Assembly: GCF_001590725.1 (NCBI RefSeq)
Contig: NZ_LQXR01000006.1
Location: forward strand, 56,872-120,871
Direction of reading: 5' to 3'
DNA length: 64,000 nt
DNA from: Snodgrassella sp. CFCC 13594
GTDB lineage: Bacteria > Pseudomonadota > Gammaproteobacteria > Burkholderiales > Neisseriaceae
Positions 28,883 through 37,921 of this stretch are shown one piece after another. Both the position numbers and the translations under genes were made by a program. The notes under the pieces are model-generated. The model did not search any database. It was not told where the DNA came from and worked only from the letters and a program-made list of their open reading frames with translations. The stretch's first letter is position 1, and the number at the start of each line of letters is the position of its first letter.

Positions 28883-29761
28883 GTGCAGACGCATTACCAG
28901 AAAGCATTGACCAGCATTGTACCGCAAACCTTATATGTGGTGGCGACGCCCATTGGCAATCTGGCCGACATCTCTTTACATGCGTTGGCGGTATTGGGGC
29001 GCGCTGATTTGATTTGCGCCGAAGACACGCGGGTAACACAACAGCTGCTCAGTGCATATGGCCTGCAAGCGCGGCTACTCAGCGTGCGCGAGCAAAACGA
29101 ACAAGCCATGGCAGGTAAGGTGATTGCCGCCTTGGCTGACGGTTTGGTGGTGGCTCAGGTTTCTGATGCGGGAACGCCAGCCGTGTGTGATCCGGGTGCG
29201 CGATTGGCAGTACGGGTGCGTGAGGCGGGTTATGCTGTGGTGCCGGTGGTGGGGGCCAGTGCCGTGATGGCGGCGCTGAGTGTGGCTGGTGTCACTCAAT
29301 CTGATTTTTATTTTGCGGGCTTTCTGCCGCCCAAAAGTGGTGACAGACAAAAGCGTTTGGCGGATTGGCTGAAAGCGACTTATCCCGTGGTGATGTTTGA
29401 GACCCCACACCGTATCCACGATACCTTGGCGCAGATGGCAGCGATGATGGATTCACGTACATTGCTTTTGGCTCGAGAAATCAGCAAAACGCACGAAACC
29501 TATTTGGCAGGCACAGTCAGTGAAATTCAGGCAGCCGTGCTGGCGGATGCCAATCAGAGTCGCGGTGAAATGGTTTTGGTGTTGCATCCAGCGCCTTTAG
29601 AAAAAACAGATGGATTACCAGAGAGCGCGCAAAAAGTCATGGCGATTTTGGTTGCCGATTTACCGACCAAGCAGGCTGCTGCTTTGGCTGCAGAGATTAC
29701 GGGTGCTAATAAAAAAGCGCTCTATGACTGGGCAGTTGCCCAGAAAAAAACCAGCCAGTGA
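28883..29761 (+). CDS. rsmI: 16S rRNA (cytidine1402-2'-O)-methyltransferase RsmI
   Basis: A 292-residue tetrapyrrole-methylase-fold enzyme. Signatures are LYVVATPIGNLADIS near residue 17, ICAEDTR, VSDAGTPAVCDPG and VGASAVMAALSVAG, and FETPHRI. It transfers a methyl group from SAM to the 2'-OH of C1402 in the 30S decoding centre. The start is GTG 28883 with AAGGA eight bases upstream. It is divergent from yraN, the conserved arrangement. Confidence 0.94.
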   Translation: MQTHYQKALTSIVPQTLYVVATPIGNLADISLHALAVLGRADLICAEDTRVTQQLLSAYGLQARLLSVREQNEQAMAGKVIAALADGLVVAQVSDAGTPAVCDPGARLAVRVREAGYAVVPVVGASAVMAALSVAGVTQSDFYFAGFLPPKSGDRQKRLADWLKATYPVVMFETPHRIHDTLAQMAAMMDSRTLLLAREISKTHETYLAGTVSEIQAAVLADANQSRGEMVLVLHPAPLEKTDGLPESAQKVMAILVADLPTKQAAALAAEITGANKKALYDWAVAQKKTSQ

Positions 29762-29779
29762 CGAATGGTTTTGAGCAAT

Positions 29780-30778
29780 CTATTTCCAATTAACATCGGC
29801 CCAGATGGGCAGGTGGTCAGATCCCAAAGCAGGTCCTGAGCCGCTGTTCGTAACGATTAGTTTGGATGAATTGATTAAAATGTGGTCAATGGGTAACCCG
29901 CCCAGTGGTGTCCATGTAGGCTTCAATCCGTGGGTGGGAGCAAAACCTTGATGGGAGAATGCGCCAAACCCTGCTGACCAAACCGTGGCATTGAAATCGC
30001 CCATAATGATGGCAGGGTGCTGGGTATTTTCGTTGGCCAATTTGCTAAATAGATCGTTTCGTTGATCAAAGTCGCTTTGGCTGATGGGTGGCATGGGGTG
30101 AATCACGGTTAATTGGATGGGTGCTGTGGTCTGTGGCATGCCAGGTAAGGGTGGTATTTGGGCAGTGAAGTAAGGTATACCTGTATTTGTGAGTATGAAT
30201 TGAGGTGTACGGAGTGCGTATTTCGATAAAATCACCATACCGAATGGGTCTTCAGATAAATATTGATACTGATATGGGTATTCTTGTTGCAGACGGTAGA
30301 GTGCCGGTTGCCAAGCTGGGGTTACCTCCAATAATGCAATAATGTCAATGTGCTGTTGGCTTATCCAGTGGTGGATGTTGTTGGTTTGAGTGTTGTGTAA
30401 ATTGGCATTAAAGCTGGCAATGCGTACAGGATGAGCCGGAGCTGGGATAAGTGCTGGTGCAGTTTGAGGTGGCCAGATCCAAAAGTTGCAGATCAGTAGA
30501 GAGAGGCTCAAGCTTGATATTAGACGATTAGCAGTGGCTGAGTTTACGCTGGATAAGTGCCTTTTGTGCTTACAGTTCCATGCAGCTTGGATCATGATGC
30601 AGAAAAATAAGATTAAGCCATATTGCCATTGCCAATGGCCAAGTAAATCAAGAGGCCAGTCGAGTAAAGATGGGCTCAAATGCAAACGGGCTAGAGTTGG
30701 GCTCAATAGACCGGGGATGAGCAAACATTGGAGCCAGAAAAGCCGGTTGAATGAGGATGAGCTGGTTTGTATGCACAT
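29780..30778 (-). CDS. Membrane-anchored endonuclease/exonuclease/phosphatase family protein
   Basis: A 332-residue protein. Three hydrophobic segments (about 12-30, 45-65, 85-103) precede a catalytic EEP domain from about 118: RIASFNANLHN, ALLEVTPAW, IIMGDFNATVWS, PIDHILIN and GSDHLPIWADV, holding the Asn, Glu, Asp and His residues of the metal-dependent active site. The domain should face the periplasm. Substrate unknown: DNA, sphingolipid-type phosphodiester or another phosphate ester. ATG 30778 is preferred because the longer reading overlaps the tRNA terminator. Confidence 0.83.
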   Translation of the reverse strand: MCIQTSSSSFNRLFWLQCLLIPGLLSPTLARLHLSPSLLDWPLDLLGHWQWQYGLILFFCIMIQAAWNCKHKRHLSSVNSATANRLISSLSLSLLICNFWIWPPQTAPALIPAPAHPVRIASFNANLHNTQTNNIHHWISQQHIDIIALLEVTPAWQPALYRLQQEYPYQYQYLSEDPFGMVILSKYALRTPQFILTNTGIPYFTAQIPPLPGMPQTTAPIQLTVIHPMPPISQSDFDQRNDLFSKLANENTQHPAIIMGDFNATVWSAGFGAFSHQGFAPTHGLKPTWTPLGGLPIDHILINSSKLIVTNSGSGPALGSDHLPIWADVNWK

Positions 30779-30813
30779 GGCCAGATTATTGTAGTGTGTT
30801 TGAGATGGGCAAC

Positions 30814-30842
30814 AAAAAAGCACCTTAAACAGGTGCTTTTTT
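30814..30842. terminator. Intrinsic terminator after the tRNA pair
   Basis: AAAAAAGCACCT and AGGTGCTTTTTT are perfect complements around a 5-base loop. It lies 15 bases beyond tRNA-Asp and can work in either direction. Confidence 0.9.
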
Positions 30843-30856
30843 AAATAAGATGTTGT

Positions 30857-30933
30857 TGGCGCGGCGGACGGGGCTCGAACCCGCGACCCCCGGCGTGACA
30901 GGCCGGTACTCTAACCAACTGAGCTACCACCGC
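30857..30933 (-). tRNA. tRNA-Asp (GTC)
   Basis: 77 bases with CCA encoded. Acceptor GCGGTGG pairs with CCGCCGC (one G-U), the D arm reads GCTCAGTTGG, the anticodon loop is CTGTCAC (GTC), and the T loop is TTCGAGC. Second gene of a two-tRNA transcript. gluQ, 4.4 kb away, modifies the queuosine of this tRNA. Confidence 0.97.
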
Positions 30934-30969
30934 GCGTGTTTCTGTGCGCGGCACAAAAACAAAAAAACT

Positions 30970-31045
30970 TGGTGGGTGATGACGGAGTCGAACCGCCGAC
31001 ATTCTGCTTGTAAGGCAGACGCTCTACCAACTGAGCTAATCACCC
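30970..31045 (-). tRNA. tRNA-Val (TAC)
   Basis: 76 bases with CCA encoded. Acceptor GGGTGAT pairs with ATCACCC, the anticodon loop is CTTACAA (TAC) and the T loop is TTCGACT. It lies 36 bases upstream of tRNA-Asp on the same strand. Confidence 0.97.
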
Positions 31046-31063
31046 TGCGTCGAAGAAGGCGCT

Positions 31064-31092
31064 ATTAAACCAGAAGCGACTTGGGTTGGCAA
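31064..31092 (-). promoter_or_regulatory. Promoter of the tRNA-Val/tRNA-Asp transcript
   Basis: On the minus strand TTGCCA (31092-31087), a 17-base spacer and TTTAAT (31069-31064) with an upstream TGG, giving an extended -10. A start site about 12 bases before the tRNA fits. Confidence 0.6.
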
Positions 31093-31110
31093 GCGTCGTT
31101 TGTAAAAAAA

Positions 31111-33083
31111 TCATTGAGCGCCTTGTAGACACCAGTTTTCAAAAGAAATAATTTTGTCACGCATGCCGAGTACCACAAGGGTGTCTTGTTTGGCAAACAC
31201 AAAGTCATCATCAAAATGGCGCAGTTGGTGGGCATTGCGCCGTACGGACAGGAGTTTTAAGTGCAGCTTGTCTAAAGGCAGGTCATGCACACTTTTGCCA
31301 ATCAAATATGCGTCAGGGGGTAAAGTAAACGCATGGCGGTTGTAATGAGTGCTTTGCTCGCCGTGTGTGTCGTCATCTTGGCCGACAAACAGTCCTTGTA
31401 AAACCTGATAACGATTTTGACGCACTTGACGCATGGTTTGATACACTTCGGCAAAAGGTTTGCCCATGTTGACCAAGGCTTGGCTGGCCAGCATCAGGCT
31501 AGATTCTTTGGTATCGGAGACGATGTCATCTGCGCCCATATCAGTGAATGGTTGGATGTAGTCATCATCAGTTACGCGAACAATGACCGGCATGGTGGGG
31601 GAGAGCATCATAATATTATTCAGGATGTGTTGACTCTCAGTCATGTTGTTGATGGTGATTAACACCATGCGCGCTCGTTTTAAGCCGGCTGCCTGAAGCA
31701 CTTCTCGACGTTTGGCGTCACCAAATGTCACCGATTCTCCTGCAGCCCTGGCCGAAGCGACGCGATCTGCATCCAAGTCTAAGGCGTAATACGGCGTGTT
31801 TTCTTGCTGCAAAATCCGAGCCACGCCTTGACCGCCACGGCCGAATCCGATGATGAGTACATGGTCGGATTTGCTCATGGTTTCGACCAAAATATTTTGC
31901 AAGTTGACCGACTGCTCATCCCAGCTGCGCTTAATTAATCGATTGACAATGGCATCACTGCTATTCAGCAAAATGGGGGCTATCATCATGGACAACAATA
32001 TTGCTGCAATCGCAGCCTGTTGCAGTTCTGAGGTCACCAGGTGCATGCTGCCAGCCACCGCCAGCATCACAAACCCAAATTCACCGCCCTGCGCCAAATA
32101 TAAAGCTGTTTTTAGGCTGTCGCTATCACTGTGCGCATGCTTTTGCCAATGCCAAAAATCAAGGCTGCCTTGAGTATCAGCAGCATGGTTAACAACACCA
32201 AAATCATTTGCCAGCTTTGTTGTAACACCTGGATATCCATCTTCATGCCGATGGTGATGAAGAAAAAACCCAGCAAAATGTCCCGAAAAGGGCGGATGTC
32301 ATCTTCCACTTGAAACCGATATTCGGTTTCGGAAATGAGCATGCCTGCCACAAACGCACCCAAAGCCAGTGATAGCCCAGCGAGCTCAGTGAGATAGGCA
32401 ACCCCGAGCGTAACCAGTAAAACGTTAATCATAAACAGTTCGCTGGATTTGGCTTTGGCAATCACGCGGAACCAAGGCGTCATAAATTTATTGCCCATTA
32501 CCAACAGTAGTGCCAAGGTGAGCACCATTTTTAATAACGCCAAGTCTATGGTGATCCACAGATGTTCACTGCTTTCGGCCATGGCTGGTAACAAAATCAT
32601 GAGTGGGACCACAGCAATGTCTTGCATCAGCAAGACACCCATCACCATGTGTCCATGATGCTGACCCAGCTCATTTTTTTCAGCCATGATGCGGCTCACA
32701 ATGGCCGTGGATGACATGGTCAAGGCTGCCGCCAACGTAAATGCCCAAGTGAGTGCCACGCCCAGTAGCATCAGAATGATCCACATTGAGATGATGGTGA
32801 GCAAAACCTGTAAACCGCCAAGCCCCAATACCAAACTTCGCATGGCTTTGAGTTTGCCCAATGAAAATTCAAGACCGATGCTGAACATCAAAAAAACAAT
32901 ACCAATTTCACCCAAAAATTCGGTGTCTTGTGTTTGGGGAATAAGGCTTAAGGCGCCTGGCCCTGCAATAAAACCAACAACGAGATAACCCAGCATGGGT
33001 GGAATGTGGATACGACGGCAGATAATGACGGCCAAAACCGCCACCAGCAATACCATTACGACGGGGCCGAGTGAAATATGCAT
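31111..33083 (-). pseudogene. CPA2 monovalent cation:proton antiporter (KefB/KefC/YbaL type), frame broken near 32112-32150
   Basis: An antiporter/potassium efflux protein of about 657 residues in two frames. The N-terminal frame (33083 to 32112) carries twelve or so helices of the Na+/H+ exchanger fold: PPMLGYLVVGFIAGPGAL, LTMSSTAIVSRIM, and LSLALGAFVAGMLISE. The second frame, readable from SLKTALYLAQGGEFG, completes the membrane part and adds an RCK_N domain (HVLIIGFGRGGQGVARIL) and an RCK_C domain near 31250. One missing base between GKSMR and HSDSDSLK explains the split. It would exchange K+ or Na+ for protons under nucleotide or ligand control in the inner membrane. An uptake sequence lies just upstream. 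Confidence 0.85.
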
Positions 33084-33098
33084 AACGAATCAGTATTT

Positions 33099-33110
33099 AG
33101 GCTGCCTGAA
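33099..33110 (+). repeat. DNA uptake sequence
   Basis: Exact copy 16 bases upstream of the antiporter start. Confidence 0.85.
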
Positions 33111-33225
33111 CAGTCATCGTGGCAGAAGAATGATAAAACATTAACACAATTGGTATGGCGGATTGTATTTTTATGGGTTAAAAGGTGATTCTATGATGCT
33201 TGACGCATTAAATGAAGCAAAATAA

Positions 33226-34104
33226 TTATGCTTGATTTAGGTAGGAAGCCAATTGACGCAAAGCATCCCATGCTTGTGCTTTGAGGTGGCTTTGTCGCAG
33301 TAGGCGCGCAGGGTGTGGCATTATCACATAGGGCAAGTGGTTACACTGAATGGCCAACTGCTCTGCCGGAATGCGTGTAAATGCCTGACCCAGTAACAGA
33401 ATGGCGCGAGGTTGCACGGTGGCAAGCTGCTGTTGTAGGTAAGGCCGACAGGCTTCAATGGATGCAGGCGCTATATGCAAGCTGACGTTGGGTGTGCATT
33501 TGACTTCGCTGGTGTAAAAAACCTGACTTTCATCCACGCCTATGGCTGCCAGCATATTGTGCAGCAAGCGTCCCACGTCACCACTGAATAATTGTTGTGC
33601 ATCATCATCTGCTGGAGCAGGATTGGGGCTGATGACCATTAATGTTGCCTGTGATGTCCCTTGTCCCCAGATTGGCTGGCGTCGCTCTGCGTGCAAGGCA
33701 CAAGCAGTACAGGTGGCAATGGCGGCTGGTAAATGGTTTGCCTGTGCTGGTTGGGTGGCGGCGTTGGTGCTTTGGCGTTGCAACTCGGCTGGGGTAGGGG
33801 TGCTGGTGGCAGTATGCACCGTCGCTGGGTTGCGTGCAGATTGGCCCAGTTGCTGCAAAATCTGCTGTACGTGATGGCGGGCTGGTTGTGCTTCGATACG
33901 AGTGGATGATACCGATGGCGATGCCGCAGCATCACTCCCCATCGCTTCTGTTGTTGTCTTGGCTGGTGTACTTGCAGCTTGGTTCGCGTGTTTTGCTGAG
34001 TGCCCTGTGGCTGCATTGGTTGCCTGAATGTGGGCAGATTGTTGCAGCCACATAGGACCCAATTCCAGTGCTTCATGTAAATAGAGGTAGCGGGTGCTCA
34101 GCAT
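33226..34104 (-). CDS. Uracil-DNA glycosylase family 4/5-like protein with altered motif 1 and low-complexity N-terminus
   Basis: A 292-residue protein. Residues 1-125 are low-complexity (Ala, Thr, Gln, Ser rich). The rest is a UDG-superfamily domain with four cysteines, C132, C135, C203 and C219, spaced as the 4Fe-4S ligands of family 4, and MPHPARLL as the late His motif. The usual family 4 motif 1 (GEAPGxxE) reads ISPNPAPADDD, so activity on uracil is not assured. The start overlaps rimI by seven bases in the tsaB-rimI-UDG operon common in betaproteobacteria. A canonical ung occurs at 59954, so the roles probably differ. Confidence 0.82.
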   Translation of the reverse strand: MLSTRYLYLHEALELGPMWLQQSAHIQATNAATGHSAKHANQAASTPAKTTTEAMGSDAAASPSVSSTRIEAQPARHHVQQILQQLGQSARNPATVHTATSTPTPAELQRQSTNAATQPAQANHLPAAIATCTACALHAERRQPIWGQGTSQATLMVISPNPAPADDDAQQLFSGDVGRLLHNMLAAIGVDESQVFYTSEVKCTPNVSLHIAPASIEACRPYLQQQLATVQPRAILLLGQAFTRIPAEQLAIQCNHLPYVIMPHPARLLRQSHLKAQAWDALRQLASYLNQA

Positions 34105-34523
34105 GTTTTTTCCATCAATATGGCGTCTTCACCATTGGTATAATAGCCACGGCGGCGCCCACATTCAACAAAACCCTGATGCTGATACAACGCGAGTGCG
34201 GCGTCATTGCCCGCTCGGACTTCTAATAAAATGCGACTGAGGCCATGAGCCTGTGCATGATGGTATAAGGCTTGCAATAGCTGGCTGGCTAGGCCTTGTC
34301 TGCGGTTGTCGGGATGCGTATCCATTAAATGAATTTCGGCCTCATCCACAATCTGTTGCCAAACCAGCATGGCGCTGATGCGCGCATTGTCTGTTGTGCA
34401 AATCCAAATTTGATTGGGCGGCATCAAGGCATGCTGCAGTTGATTGGCGTGCCAAGGTGATGGATTACACCGCAATTCGAGCTCTGCCAGCGCATCAATG
34501 TCGGCCAAAGTCGCGTTACGCAT
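34098..34523 (-). CDS. rimI: Ribosomal protein S18-alanine N-acetyltransferase RimI
   Basis: A 141-residue GNAT acetyltransferase. The acetyl-CoA loop is HPDNRRQGLASQLLQAL near residue 70, followed by LEVRAGNDAALALYQHQGF, the typical RimI end. It acetylates the N-terminal alanine of S18. Its ATG overlaps the tsaB stop by one base and its end overlaps the next gene, so it lies in the middle of a tightly coupled operon. Confidence 0.9.
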   Translation of the reverse strand: MRNATLADIDALAELELRCNPSPWHANQLQHALMPPNQIWICTTDNARISAMLVWQQIVDEAEIHLMDTHPDNRRQGLASQLLQALYHHAQAHGLSRILLEVRAGNDAALALYQHQGFVECGRRRGYYTNGEDAILMEKTC

Positions 34524-35200
34524 CAGGAATGCAGCCCCCGATGCTGTGCTTGTTCCACAGCGGTGAGTGCAATTTTATTGCGCACATAGCGCAGATGCGC
34601 CTGTGCCGGGGGCGTGGTTGGGTAATGGCCGGATAATGCTAGTTTTAAATAGGTATCGGCGTGCGGCATCTGCGCCAGTCCCGTAACGGGCAGAGACAAG
34701 CCCAGCCCAAATGCATTGCCCACGCCTACGCCGTGTGATTGGTTTTCAGGCAACCTAATGGAGTCGGCAGCGCCGACGCAATCATCGCTTAAGCGCGTGT
34801 GTGTTTGGGTATCAAACCATGCGTAAAATAGTTCGTGCATACGGGCATCGGTAGCGGCCAGTACGCAAGGCTCATCGGGTACCAATGTGGCCACTGCGGC
34901 TAAGCAAGGAATACCCATCATGGGAATATTTAGTGGTGCAGCCAAGCCGGCAGCCACACCTATGCCAATGCGCAAGCCAGTAAAGGCTCCAGGTCCTTGC
35001 GCATAGACAATGGCATCTATGTCGGACAGTGTGATGCTGCATTCATTCAATAGGCGTTGAATGGTGGGCAGAATCAAGGCGGATTGCTGCGTGCCCGCTT
35101 CTTCGTAAATCAGATGCTGCTGGCCATGCATGTGTACACCCAGCGACAAAAACGCAGTACTGGTGTCGATGGCGAGCAAACAGGGTGATGGGTTGTTCAT
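34523..35200 (-). CDS. tsaB: tRNA threonylcarbamoyladenosine synthesis protein TsaB
   Basis: A 225-residue ASKHA-fold protein: LLAIDTSTAFLSLGV at the start, YAQGPGAFTGLRIGIGVAAG near residue 65. TsaB is the scaffold of the TsaBDE complex that makes t6A37 in tRNAs reading ANN codons. ATG 35200 matches the family N-terminus; a longer reading to 35230 does not. First gene of the operon, divergent from gluQ; a perfect TATAAT lies upstream on its strand (35236-35231). Confidence 0.92.
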   Translation of the reverse strand: MNNPSPCLLAIDTSTAFLSLGVHMHGQQHLIYEEAGTQQSALILPTIQRLLNECSITLSDIDAIVYAQGPGAFTGLRIGIGVAAGLAAPLNIPMMGIPCLAAVATLVPDEPCVLAATDARMHELFYAWFDTQTHTRLSDDCVGAADSIRLPENQSHGVGVGNAFGLGLSLPVTGLAQMPHADTYLKLALSGHYPTTPPAQAHLRYVRNKIALTAVEQAQHRGLHS

Positions 35201-35211
35201 GGCAGGCGGCT

Positions 35212-35238
35212 TTGACGTAAAATGACGCATATTATACT
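35212..35238 (+). promoter_or_regulatory. Divergent promoter region of gluQ and tsaB
   Basis: Plus strand: TTGACG (35212-35217), 15-base spacer, TATACT (35233-35238). Minus strand: TATAAT at 35236-35231 without a clear -35. The -10 elements overlap, so the two directions may interfere. Confidence 0.4.
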
Positions 35239-35255
35239 CGATTCATGTTGCATTC

Positions 35256-35267
35256 AGGCTGCCTGAA
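35256..35267 (+). repeat. DNA uptake sequence
   Basis: Exact copy in the tsaB-gluQ gap; flanking bases make a 15-base near-palindrome, so the minus strand carries the Kingella dialect. Confidence 0.85.
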
Positions 35268-35282
35268 TGCCTTTTGCTGCTT

Positions 35283-36194
35283 ATGTCATTTATGAATTCG
35301 TTTTATGTGGGGCGCTTTGCACCCAGCCCCACCGGCCATTTACATTTGGGCTCTTTGTTGACCGCGGTGGCTTCATTTGTGGATGCGCGGGCACATGGTG
35401 GGCGCTGGTTGGTGCGCATGGAAGACTTGGATCCGCCGCGTGAAGTGCCTGGTATGGCCGATGATATTTTGCGCACCTTGACGGCATTTGGTTTGCATTG
35501 GGATGGTGAGGTGGTTTATCAAAGCCAGCGCCACCATTTATATCGTGATGCGTTGAATCAATTGCGTAGGCGAGATTTGGTGTATCCCTGTTTTTGCAGC
35601 CGTAAAACTGTCTTTAGTGAAGCCAAATGTATGGGGGTGGATGGCCCAGTATACAGTGGGCGTTGCGCTGCTATTGCGTTGAGAAGCACAGATAAAAACC
35701 AAAAATCACCAGCCTGGCGCCTGCGCGTGGCCAACCAAACAGTGGGGTTTGATGATGGCATTGTGGGTCATTACCAACAAAATTTAGACCATGATGTGGG
35801 CGATTTTGTGTTGCTGCGCGCTGATGGGTATTGGGCCTATCAATTGGCAGTGGTGGTGGATGATGCGGCACAGGGCGTGAATCATATTGTTCGGGGTCAA
35901 GATTTGCTCGTTTCGACCCCTCGACAGATTTATTTACAGCAGTGTTTGGGCTATGCTAGCGCGCATTATGCCCATTTGCCCCTGCTCACCAACGATCAAG
36001 GACAAAAATGGTCGAAGCAAACGCATGCACCAGCACTGGATTTGCATCAGCAAGAGGCTTTGTTACGACAGGTATTGCATTATTTGGGTTTGCCTCCAGC
36101 CCCTGAAGTTAACCACCCAACTGACTTGCTCATGTGGGCCCAGATTCATTGGCATTTGACGCGCATACCAGCAGCTGCCATTGCCACCCATTAA
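35283..36194 (+). CDS. gluQ: Glutamyl-queuosine tRNA(Asp) synthetase
   Basis: A 303-residue paralogue of glutamyl-tRNA synthetase without the anticodon-binding domain. The ATP site is [14 protein letters not shown] (HIGH-like), the substrate site is [11 protein letters not shown], zinc ligands are in YPCFCSRK and YSGRC, and the KMSKS-like loop is QKWSKQTHA. It attaches glutamate to the queuosine of tRNA-Asp. Start is ATG 35283 or 35292; neither has a clear ribosome site. The tRNA-Asp gene is 4.4 kb away. Confidence 0.92.
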   Translation: MSFMNSFYVGRFAPSPTGHLHLGSLLTAVASFVDARAHGGRWLVRMEDLDPPREVPGMADDILRTLTAFGLHWDGEVVYQSQRHHLYRDALNQLRRRDLVYPCFCSRKTVFSEAKCMGVDGPVYSGRCAAIALRSTDKNQKSPAWRLRVANQTVGFDDGIVGHYQQNLDHDVGDFVLLRADGYWAYQLAVVVDDAAQGVNHIVRGQDLLVSTPRQIYLQQCLGYASAHYAHLPLLTNDQGQKWSKQTHAPALDLHQQEALLRQVLHYLGLPPAPEVNHPTDLLMWAQIHWHLTRIPAAAIATH

Positions 36195-36227
36195 GCTGGT
36201 TTCTTTATTATTTATCTGCGAGCCTGT

Positions 36228-37921
36228 ATGAACGCCAATCAATCACTCAAGCAATCTTTGCGCACCCTACTGCATCCTTATCGCCGTGCTTTGGGCGGGG
36301 CATGGTATTTGGCGCTTGCTGGGGCGGTGTTGATTATCGTGCAAAGTGCATTGCTGGCCAAACTCTTTGCTGCATGGTTACAGGGGGCCCCCATATTGCC
36401 GCTATTGTGGCAATGGCTACCGTGGTTGGCCGTGTGCTGGTTGTTGCGGCCATTATTGAATTATTTCAAAGAGCGCCGTTTGTTGCGCGTGAGCGTGCAA
36501 GTACGCACAGATTTACGCCAACGACTGTTAGCGGCGCTGGCCAAGCTTGGCCCCGCACGACGTTATTTCGGCAGTGATGGCGCTTTATCCAGCCAAGTAT
36601 TGGACCAAGTGGATGCGATTGATGGTTACATTAGCCGCTATGTGGTCCAGCAAAAATTGGCGGCACTGATGCCAATGTTGGTGGCTGTGGCTGCTTTTTA
36701 TTACAGCCCTTTGGCTGCGGCTTTATTGCTGTGTACAGCTCCGTTGGTGCCGATTTTTATGATTTTTTTGGGTGATGCTGCAGCGCGAAAAAATCGCGCA
36801 CAATTATCGGCTCTGGCCCAATTGAGCGGGCGCTTTTTGGATTTGCTACGTGGCTTGCCAACATTGCGTCGTTTGGGTGCTGTGGATCAAGCACAACAAG
36901 CGGTAGACATGGCTGCGTTGGATTATCGCCAGCGTACGATGAAAGTATTGGGTTTGGCTTTTTTGTCGACGGCCGTGCTGGAATTGTTTGCTTCATTGGC
37001 AATCGCCTTGGTGGCGGTGTATTTAGGATTGGGTTTGTTGGGGGTGTTGCCGTGGGCGCTTGGGCGCGTGCCCGTGCCTTATCAGGGGCTTTATTTATTT
37101 TGTTGTTGGCCCCAGAATTTTATGCGCCTTTGCGCCAGCTGGGTGCCGATTACCATGATAAAGCCAAAGCTGAAGCGGCCATAACGGCACTGATGCCGCT
37201 TCTGGATGCTGGTACTCAAGTCACCGAGGGCGGGCAAGTGCTGGCATTGACACAAGCGCCGACACTGCGACTGGAACACGTCTGTATTGATGGAGAAGGG
37301 GGGCGCATCCGCTTGCCTGAAACCAGTTTTACCGTGGCAGCGGGGGAGAAATTGTTGTTGGCAGGTGAAAGTGGCAGTGGTAAGTCCAGTTTATTACAGG
37401 CTTTGCTGGGCTTTACGCCCTATGGGGGGTGCATTCGTCTTAATGACCTGGATTATGCGGATTTAAATTTGACGCAATTGCGGGAACACGTTGGCTATTT
37501 GGCGCAAACACCCCCATTGTTGCCGGGCAGTATTGCCGAAAATCTACGTTTGCCTAAGCCAGAAGCCTCCGATGCTGAGTTGATTGCGGTGTTGCAGCAA
37601 GTGGAATTATGGCATTTGGTGTCTCGGTTGCCTGAAGGCATCCATACGCATTTGGGTGAGCGTGGGCAAGGATTGTCGGGCGGTCAATTACAGCGTTTGG
37701 CTGTGGCGCAACTGTTGCTGCGCCAATCGCCATTGTGGTTGCTGGATGAACCCACGGCGCATTTGGATGGGCAAACCGCTGCCGACATTCAGCAACTATT
37801 GGCGCGCTTGAGTGTGGGTAAAACGGTCTTGATGGTGAGCCATGATACCCAGTATGTTACGTGGCTCGATCGCGTCATTCATTTACCTGCCTTAGCATCT
37901 TTTCAGGGAGCCTCAGCATGA
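36228..37921 (+). pseudogene. cydD: CydD subunit of the CydDC thiol exporter, frame broken at 37040-37044
   Basis: Half of the heterodimeric ABC exporter that moves glutathione/cysteine to the periplasm and is needed to assemble cytochrome bd. Frame one (36228-37045) holds the membrane domain (ARKNRAQLSALAQLSGRFLD). Frame two, readable from AWARARALSGALF, completes the last helix (LLLAPEFYAPLRQLG) and the nucleotide-binding domain: Walker A GESGSGKSS, signature LSGGQLQRLA, Walker B LLDEPTAHLD. One additional G in the GGGGG run at 37040-37044 rejoins them into about 564 residues. Loss would block cytochrome bd assembly although cydABX is intact next door, so an indel error is suspected. Its stop overlaps the cydC start (ATGA). 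Confidence 0.88.

Noticed and set aside
30850..31068. Apparent 72-codon protein over the tRNA region.
   Set aside because: It lies antisense across two clear tRNA genes.
37040..37052. Programmed ribosomal frameshifting in cydD.
   Set aside because: No slippery heptamer or downstream structure is evident, and CydD is not known to use it.
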